Positions 9,798 to 15,519 of a stretch of 15,519 nt of DNA are shown here, piece by piece. This DNA is from Lunasporangiospora selenospora (Eukaryota; Mortierellomycota; Mortierellomycetes; Mortierellales; Mortierellaceae). Positions within the stretch are counted from its first letter, which is position 1, and each line of letters starts with the position of its first letter. The notes under the pieces are model-generated. The model was not told where the DNA came from. It saw only the letters and a program-made list of their open reading frames with translations, and did not search any database. The position numbers were made by a program, and so were the translations under genes. Where the stretch lies: contig JAABOA010000381.1 of the NCBI GenBank assembly GCA_015680635.1, positions 383 through 15,901 of the forward strand. The letters run 5' to 3'.

Positions 9798-9842
9798 TTA
9801 AATGAACTATTTATTTGCCATTGTCGTTTAACTCTACCTCAT

Positions 9843-10555
9843 CTTGGGATATCATGGGATCATTTGATGCAAATGGCGATTACTGATGAGAATCTGATTC
9901 ATGCGCAAAGGCTGTAAAGAAAATAGCAAATGAAAAAGAGAGGAGGAACAGCCGAAGGAAATGGAAGGCTCTCAAGTAGCGTCTATCCGATTCAGCCTGA
10001 TGTTGCAAAGTCGTCTGCAAATTTCGTTAGACGAAGGGATTCTTACAAAGGACCTCGTTTTACACAGACCTCGGTTGAGAAAATTTGTTACACTGAGGTA
10101 GCACAGATGAGCAAGCCATGATATTTTACATGGAGTTTGTGTGAGGTTCCTCGAAGCCAGTCCCATCTGGGACAAAGGACCATATACTCGAACCAACGCT
10201 AACCAACACTTATCCAGGCACCCGCGCTTGAAATGCTGTGCCTTTTTCAGTAGTAGCGCTGCTCAACACACGTCCCTTCACCTCCATACACACCCTACGT
10301 GCGTTCAATCAAAGTTCTTGTGGATGTTCGCTAATGTTTAAATCTCTCTCACGCGTGCCACACCCATTGCATCACCTTCACTCAAGCTTGCTCAGCCCCC
10401 TGACTCTACGCTTTTAGAACATTATGTCCATCATCATCTCTGAAGACCGTGCTTTATCTCAGGTCCACCTCTTCGGCATCCACTCATGCATGTCTGAGCG
10501 GGGTAATAAATAGCATTATGGAGAAACTGGAGGCGAGATTCTACTACCATGGCTA
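9843..10555. other. intergenic, no supported gene
   Basis: About 700 bases between the start of the DUF8032-like gene and the end of the augmin-like gene. Read on the minus strand, a strong acceptor-like CTATTTTCTTTACAG ends near 9910, which suggests an untranslated-leader intron for the DUF8032-like gene. The open frames here are short and unlike any family. No repeats or RNA genes were seen. Confidence 0.4.
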
Positions 10556-12270
10556 TCATATTCCCGTGGCCAAGAGACCGCTTTCTATATTCTCAACCTC
10601 TCGGATCCTCGCCAGCAACTCTGAGCAGATAAAAAGATCTTCCAGCTCCTGTTTGACAATAGCACATAACTCCACCATCACTTTTGCAATCCGTTGTGCC
10701 TAGTTCACAAGAAATCTCCCGTTAGTATGCATTCCAAATAAATTTGCAGGCAATGTCCACACCCTCCTCTGCTCAAAGAGAATAAAGGTCAACTCACTGG
10801 CTCGTTCTCCCGTTTAGGATGTCGAATGATCAACTCAAGGACCCTCTGGCATTCCTTGATTTGACTCTGCCATTGGCTAAGTTGGTTACTATTGGCAGCA
10901 GGGCCATTCTGTGCTTTTACTTTGCGATCAAGAGACTCCGTGAATATATCGAACTTTATCCGTAAGTTCGCAACATTAGTTGCAACGCTCACCAGAGTGT
11001 CTCTCTATTGAGCAGTTTGTATCCCAGAAATGTGGTCAGTTCACCGAAGAAAAAAAAACAAAGGCAGTTTTGGCGGAGCAAAACAATCTCAACAGCTATG
11101 AGAGGGGGGAAGTCTCCTTCGAAGAAGGGTAGCGTACCTGTGCACCAAGCAAGGACTCTAGCTCCTTGAGCTCCTCCACAACATGAACACGCTTTTGAAT
11201 ATCCATCATCTGGGATTGCATCTCCCGTACGAGCTTTTCTGTATCCCTGAATTGCGACTTTAAAATACATAGAACAAGAAAATAGCTGTTAGAACATCAT
11301 ATTCCGTGTCACGTAATGATGAACAATAGCTCGACAAATCTACACATCCCTCCTCCTTGGTACCTGGGCTAAACTCTCCTGCTTTGTAAAGTCGATGTTA
11401 GCTCTCTTGCCCATTAAATACCACTGCATAAGTTGAGCTTGAGCCAGGTAAATTTCCTCCTTTCGCTTCTCAGGTAGAGGTAGTATTGACGATGAACTCC
11501 TGTTTACACTCTTGAATCCATTGAACCCTCGCCCACCCACGATACCGTCTCCTGTAGCCGCTAGTGAGTTGGTTAGTGGCAGATTGGATTCGATCACACT
11601 CGATTGCGGAACCGAGCTTCGTTGAACTGGTGGCAACGACTGTGATAGAGATGATAACCGTCCACTCTCAGTACTAAGCGATCTTGTGCCAAGAAATGAA
11701 AATGGAGTCTCACTAGTCGTCGTCATTTGCCGATGCTCTGCTCTGCCCGGTAAGAGTTCAGGCCGACCTCGATCTACCCTAAGTTTCTTTTCGACCCTGA
11801 ATGGTGTCGTTCCATTTCGCCGTACACCTAGCCCTGTAGTTGTTGGTCTGCCATTGTTGCTTTTCGATAGTTCATCATATTGCCGGATTATTCTCCTTGT
11901 GGATGATTCCTGGGATATGCTTTCGGCTTTCGAAGCTTGTTCATCCTTTGCGCTTATGGTGGATCCGGCTGCGGTAAGAATTGACCGTCGTGGTTGAAAG
12001 TTCCGGACAGACTGATTTGATGGTGAGGACTGTAATACAGAGACAAACGGCCGTACTGATCCATGGGTCGACGCCCGGCGAGACTTGTTGAGGGCTCGTT
12101 CTACAGGGTATCGTAGAGAAACTGGCTGTCAAAAAAGGGCCAAGCACTGAGCTAGCCTCTCGAGCAGGCTTTGAAATACGGAATCGTGAAGTACCTGCTT
12201 GAAAAGCTTCGAGTTGTCGTCGTCGGTCCTCAATCGTCGGAATGTTGTGTTCTACATTCTCATTCTCCAT
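10556..12270 (-). CDS. augmin complex subunit 8-like protein (HAUS8/AUG8/QWRF family), five exons
   Basis: Predicted exons 12270-12195, 12121-11364, 11257-11138, 11004-10798 and 10699-10556 give 434 residues, close to human HAUS8. Augmin recruits gamma-tubulin to existing spindle microtubules for branching nucleation; subunit 8 binds the microtubule through a basic disordered N-terminus. Here residues 1-240 are Ser/Arg-rich and low in predicted structure. IYLAQAQLMQWYLMGKRAN (about 249-267) carries the Gln-Trp core of the QWRF family, and helices follow to the end (REMQSQMMDIQKRVHVVEEL, CQRVLELIIRHP, KQELEDLFICSELLARIREV). Every intron has GT-AG ends, and intron 4 has a perfect TACTAAC. The exon 2 acceptor (GACAGCCAG) was chosen because only it restores the frame. 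The ATG at 12270 sits in ACAACCATGG. An in-frame extension back to an acceptor at 12304 is open, so an upstream exon cannot be excluded. The gene is certain; the family call rests on motif memory. Confidence 0.8.
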
Positions 12271-12548
12271 GGTTGTGTCAATGAACTTGTGTAATTCCTC
12301 AAGCTGTCAACAGAAAAGGTCAATTTATTCCACGTGATAATTTTTTCTGTCCTTGTCAACTCCTCGCCACCAAAACCTGGTCACCTTGCTCTCTCGTTTC
12401 AACGTTCTCGCTGACTCTAGACCACTCTAGAAGTCATGACTGATGTACAACAGTAACCCCTTACTAATCTGGATCTCTCTTTTTTTTATTGCGTATTTCC
12501 TCGACTATAATTTTCGGTCCTTCCAAACTTGGCATGACAAGTTGTAGC

Positions 12549-13063
12549 TCAGCGTCTCTTCTCAAAGTACTTGGAGGTGGACATTAAGATAATTCCTTGA
12601 TCCATGACCCACTCCCCGATGCTTAGGTATTTATCGACATATGAGCGGACATCCTTATCAAGCTTTCCATTAGCAATACTGTCCAAGGATCATAATGGAG
12701 GAAGAAAAGAGAGTGTCAGGTTAAATGGAAGGTCGGGTATTATCTCTGGTCATACATTATTCTTTCATATATCCTAATACAACTCAACTCTCGGAGAGCA
12801 AGTTATAGCACCGTCAATACAACAGATTCTCAGTTGCTTCAGAAATCCTATTCATCTAATAGATCCTTACGTTAAACCCTAGAGAGTTAATGAAAGGCAA
12901 TGAAAGGCACATGAAACCATTGGGTTAATGAAGGCTCGAGTTTAATTCCCATGTCGCGCAGTCATCTCATTCCATTGGTACTCACACTGCTTCGCCTGAT
13001 GCCAGCAAGGACGGCAGAGAGTAGAATAGCATCTGCGGCGTAGTGGAACAGTCGTCCGAACAT
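12549..13063 (-). CDS. ATG44: mitofissin (DUF1748 family), three exons including an 8-base exon
   Basis: Predicted exons 13063-12986 (78 bases), 12878-12871 (8 bases) and 12678-12549 (130 bases) give 71 residues, the usual size of this family (S. cerevisiae Atg44 is about 73). Mitofissin is a small protein of the mitochondrial intermembrane space that binds lipid and drives the fission step needed for mitophagy. MFGRLFHYAADAILLSAVLA is the family's N-terminal amphipathic segment; GIRRSSGLT follows, and the C-terminal half has RSYVDKYLSIGEWVMDQ and ends SKYFEKRR. The conserved Gly-Leu-Thr is encoded by the 8-base exon (GGTTTAAC) plus the first base of exon 3. Introns are 107 and 192 bases, with donors GTGAGT and GTAAGG and acceptors CTAG and ACAG. 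The gene lies 278 bases upstream of the augmin-like gene on the same strand. The family call is strong; the middle exon is inferred from frame, splice sites and conservation. Confidence 0.9.
12871..12878 (-). other. 8-base microexon of the mitofissin gene
   Basis: On the minus strand the bases GGTTTAAC are flanked by TTAACTCTCTAG before and GTAAGG after. Exon 1 ends at a complete codon (Ser), and exon 3 starts with a single T before ATT. Only inclusion of these 8 bases joins the two halves in frame and supplies the Gly-Leu-Thr that the family has after Arg-Arg-Ser-Ser/Thr. Skipping it would shift the frame. Confidence 0.8.
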
Positions 13064-13887
13064 TGTATACGGATTTGGTATTGTGAGTTGTGTGGTGCTT
13101 TTTGGTCGAATGGTGGAATGAATGAACTTGAGCCGGCCCGTGTGACTTGCGTCGCCCTCAAATTGTTCCTTTTTTCCTTTGTCGGCTTGCCTTCACTTTT
13201 GTGCATAATGCAGCAACCTTTCTTACTCTCTGTTTCGGGTCAGCACCGAAAGGTTTCTTTTCGCAGGATACAGGATGCAGCGATGTGTACTCCAATTTAC
13301 ATTAACATTGGAGGAATAAAGAAGGTACCTCGCCTACGCTTATTCCTAGAAAGTCCAATAGCTACCAACAAAAGTGTAGGCTTTCGTCAAGAGAATTCTC
13401 TTGATACGAGCTTTTTTAAATGCGAACCAGGGCAAGACCGATCTTCTACACCTGCAGTCAAACTTCAGCCTGTCCTCATGGAATGGAAGTAAACTTGCGA
13501 ATTGGCGAATGAACGAACCAGCAACAAGTGGACAGGCGGAAAATTTTCAAATATAGACGATGCAGGAGCCTCCTTCTCATTCACAGGATAGTGGAGGCAG
13601 TGCTGTCCCTTGTATTCTGGTATCACGAGTGTCACTCGCCACTGTCCAAAGACAGGGGTGAGGCGTAGCCAATGCCTGCAGGAAATGTTTTTTTTATTGC
13701 AATTGATGTTTGATTGTTGTATGGGACGACGGAGATTTCATGACAGTGTCAAATACCCCTCATCTTGCGTTGCTAATCCTCGGGTACTGCCTCCCCCTCC
13801 TCAAAAGTAATAAAAGCGTGTCATCTTTCGCTTGCCACCCCACCATCTTACATTACTGTTCTCTTGCCTTTAGAATTTCTTACTGAT
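13064..13887. other. divergent intergenic region, no supported gene
   Basis: The region separates the start codons of the mitofissin gene (minus) and the secreted-protein gene (plus) and must hold both promoters. A 149-codon plus-strand frame covers 13043-13492, but it begins antisense to mitofissin exon 1 and resembles no family. No tRNA or repeat was seen. Confidence 0.45.
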
Positions 13888-13908
13888 CCCCCCCCCCCTC
13901 GTTTTCTC

Positions 13909-13940
<32 letters not shown>

Positions 13941-13971
13941 ACCCTTCACTTACCCACTCTACATTTCTTTA
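13888..13971 (+). promoter_or_regulatory. C-run and CT-repeat promoter/leader of the secreted-protein gene
   Basis: Eleven C residues (13888-13898), then TCGT, then a long CT dinucleotide tract (about 13908-13941), end less than 60 bases before the ATG at 13998. CT-rich tracts just upstream of the start codon are common in strongly expressed genes of filamentous fungi. The same arrangement recurs at 1485-1610. Confidence 0.55.
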
Positions 13972-13997
13972 ACCATCTTCAAGTCTCTGATCTAGCC

Positions 13998-14875
13998 ATG
14001 GCCGTAACCAACACCAACTTCACTTTCTCGGCGCTCCTTGCTCTTTTCCTCGCAGCCATCAGTCTCTTTGGCTTGGCTGAAGCTGGGACCCGATATCCAC
14101 AAGTCACTCTTGCCCAACTCGAACGAGCTCTTGGAAATGATTGCCCACCCACAACAACATCTGAGGCAATTACTTGTCAAGGCGCCCTGCCCTACATTAA
14201 TGCGGCCATCAAAAAGTAATTATCGCCTTGCTGAGTGATTCGTCAGGAGGAAGACCATTTTATTTTTTATTTTTCCAATGTCAGTTAAGCCCGTGGGTGC
14301 TGATACCGTTGGCCATTCTGCTTCTTCATTTGCCCATTTCAGGTATGGCCTCAAGTCTCGAGGTCAGCGTGCGGCATATATCTCGAACATGGCCTACGAG
14401 AGTGGAAACTTGAAATATAATCATAATCTGGTAACCAAAAGTCAAGGAAGTACGTATCATTCTTTTTGGAAATTTGGTCTTTTCTTTCCTCCTGCTATTC
14501 TTTCGTGTACCCCGATCTAACAATCCTTGTGCCCTCTTGATTTCACCATTTCGCCTTCTAGCCCGATCCATGCTTCCCGCAGTATCTCTGAAGCAATTCG
14601 TTGAAGGCAACCCAGATGTCCAGAAGTTGTGGCCTCAATACCCCACAAACGTAGAGACAGACACGATTGTCGATGTTCTAATCCAGCACAAGGCTGACTT
14701 TGAGCCGGGTGCATGGTGGGTGATCTCTGGACCTGGTTGCAAAGAATCCTCTACAGGACTCTCCAAGTCACCTGCGACTTTTGAACACTGGGAACGAACC
14801 TGTATCTTTGGAGGAGAGGACACAATCCCAGACCGGATTGCCAAGTACAAGACCACTTATGATGCCATTCTCTAA
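13998..14875 (+). CDS. secreted protein of unknown activity, possibly lysozyme-like fold, three exons
   Basis: Predicted exons 13998-14215, 14343-14449 and 14562-14875 give 212 residues. Introns are 127 and 112 bases, with donors GTAATT and GTACGT and acceptors TTCAG and TCTAG; both junctions fall inside codons and restore the frame. The ATG (context TAGCCATGG) starts a signal peptide whose hydrophobic core (SALLALFLAAISLFGLAEA) suggests cleavage after about residue 29. The mature part has ALPYINAAIKKYGLKSRGQ, then RAAYISNMAYESGNLKYNHN around Glu92, GTRSMLPAVSLKQFVEG, and a region with HKADFEPGAWW and a Cys near the end. I recall similar fungal secreted proteins without an assigned reaction. 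The helix with Ala-Tyr-Glu-Ser followed by Asn/His resembles the catalytic-Glu region of the lysozyme/GH19 superfamily, so cell-wall glycan cleavage is possible but unproven. The gene is well supported; the function is not. Confidence 0.85.
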
Positions 14876-15112
14876 GAAAAGGACATGGTGCGTACCCTAG
14901 CTATTTGAACAGATACCTTTCATAGACCAGTTAGCCAGTGAAACCTGGTGCCTCCCTCTCTCCTTCCCTTCCAAAATCCGACCAATGAAACAAAATAGAA
15001 GTCCCCATCATATCGAAATCGTCTTTCCGAGTTCCTGGGAGCCTAGGGTAGATCCTCTTTGCCCTGGCTATTCACCATCGAGTCTCAATGTGAACATGGG
15101 CAAAAAAGAGAG
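14876..15112. other. 3' flank between the secreted-protein gene and tRNA-Gln
   Basis: A short stretch that must contain the transcript end of the secreted-protein gene. No clear AATAAA is present. A 144-codon plus-strand frame beginning at 14985 runs through the tRNA gene and is not credible as a protein. Confidence 0.45.
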
Positions 15113-15117
15113 AAAAA
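15113..15117 (-). terminator. RNA polymerase III terminator of tRNA-Gln
   Basis: Read on the minus strand, a run of five T begins 12 bases after the last base of the tRNA, followed by a second run of six T (15102-15107). T-runs like these end Pol III transcription, and the position fits the tRNA orientation. Confidence 0.7.
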
Positions 15118-15128
15118 TAGAAGATACA

Positions 15129-15200
15129 GGTCTCGCCGAGACTCGAACTCGGATTGCAAGATTCAGAGTCTTGATTGCTAACCAATTACAACACGAAACC
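15129..15200 (-). tRNA. tRNA-Gln (anticodon CUG)
   Basis: The 72-base minus-strand sequence folds as a complete cloverleaf. The acceptor stem GGTTTCG pairs with CGAGACC (one G-T pair). The D arm contains AATTGGTTAGCA. The anticodon stem CAAGA/TCTTG encloses the loop CTCTGAA with anticodon CTG. The T arm CCGAG-TTCGAGT-CTCGG is perfectly paired. The T-loop sequence serves as a Pol III B box. There is no intron, and the CCA end is not encoded, as expected for a eukaryotic nuclear gene. It would read CAG glutamine codons. Confidence 0.93.
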
Positions 15201-15348
15201 TTGTACGGCAACCGGGTGCCGACGGCGGGGAGTCGAGCTCGGAGATCTGGAGCTGAAAGCATGAAGATCTGGTTTTTTTGCCCGAATTTTCTTTTTTCGA
15301 CGACTCACGTGATTGGTGCGAGTGCGCGAGACGCAATGGTGCTGAGAG

Positions 15349-15485
15349 ACACCAACGTAGCTGTTATGGTTGGTGTAGAATTGCCGGCAATCGTTGCGCG
15401 GGGCCAATTGGCCACATGAGCTGTTATGGTTGGTGTAGAATTGCCACCGCAGAAGCGGTGGCCGGGGCTAGATTAGTTTTTTTTT
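15349..15485 (+). repeat. cluster of inverted repeats with a 27-base direct repeat and a T-run
   Basis: A 27-base sequence (AGCTGTTATGGTTGGTGTAG then AATTGCC) occurs at 15359-15385 and again at 15419-15445, exactly 60 bases apart. Around it lie four self-complementary elements: ACACCAAC/GTTGGTGT (15349-15356 with 15369-15376), the palindrome ATTGCCGGCAAT (15380-15391), the palindrome GGCCAATTGGCC (15402-15413), and an 8-bp stem GCCACCGC/GCGGTGGC with loop AGAA (15443-15462). Nine T residues follow at 15477-15485. No protein frame explains it. It could be a Pol III-type small RNA, the end of a non-coding mobile element, or a decayed repeat; the sequence alone does not decide. Confidence 0.6.
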
Positions 15486-15519
15486 ATTAGTTTAGCCTTC
15501 GCATACACGACTATTTCCG

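Noticed and set aside
13043-13492. 149-codon plus-strand open frame
   Set aside because: It starts antisense to mitofissin exon 1 and shows no recognisable family or coding character.
14985-15419. 144-codon plus-strand open frame
   Set aside because: It reads through the tRNA-Gln gene and its flanks, so it is a chance frame.
15443-15475. Helitron-like 3' end (GC-rich hairpin followed by CTAG)
   Set aside because: The hairpin and CTAG are present, but the base after CTAG is A rather than the expected T, no 5' TC end was found and no Rep/helicase sequence is nearby.

Overview
The window reads as nuclear DNA of a filamentous, probably early-diverging fungus. The genes are broken by short introns (45 to 221 bases, GTAAGT/GTGAGT-type donors, one perfect TACTAAC branch site), and the promoters carry C-runs followed by CT-rich tracts. 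The gene set is fungal: mitofissin, a protein with two DUF8032-like domains, and a GH24 lysozyme with an SH3-like N-terminus. A Shaker-type potassium channel and an augmin subunit point away from Dikarya yeasts and toward Mucoromycota or Mortierellomycota; that placement is inference.

Layout. 1-2039: no supported gene, with a C-run/CT promoter-like tract at 1485-1610. 2040-2826 (+): a secreted GH24 lysozyme gene broken by a frameshift and an in-frame TGA. 2827-4168: empty. 4169-6669 (-): an eight-exon voltage-gated K+ channel. 7279-9797 (-): a two-exon 800-residue nuclear-looking protein with two DUF8032-like domains. 10556-12270 (-): a five-exon HAUS8/QWRF-type augmin subunit. 12549-13063 (-): a three-exon mitofissin (Atg44, DUF1748) with an 8-base central exon. 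13998-14875 (+): a three-exon secreted protein of unknown activity. 15129-15200 (-): tRNA-Gln(CUG). 15349-15485: a cluster of palindromes and a 27-base direct repeat ending in a T-run.

The genes do not form a pathway. Four consecutive protein genes share the minus strand, but their roles (membrane potential, an unknown nuclear role, spindle microtubule branching, mitochondrial fission) are housekeeping and unrelated. I see no mobile-element coding sequence, no CRISPR and no biosynthetic cluster. The most notable points are the 8-base mitofissin exon, the K+ channel lacking a visible T1 domain, the fungal augmin subunit, the lightly broken lysozyme, and the hairpin cluster at the right end. 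All splice models were built by eye from frame, splice-site and family agreement and have no transcript support.
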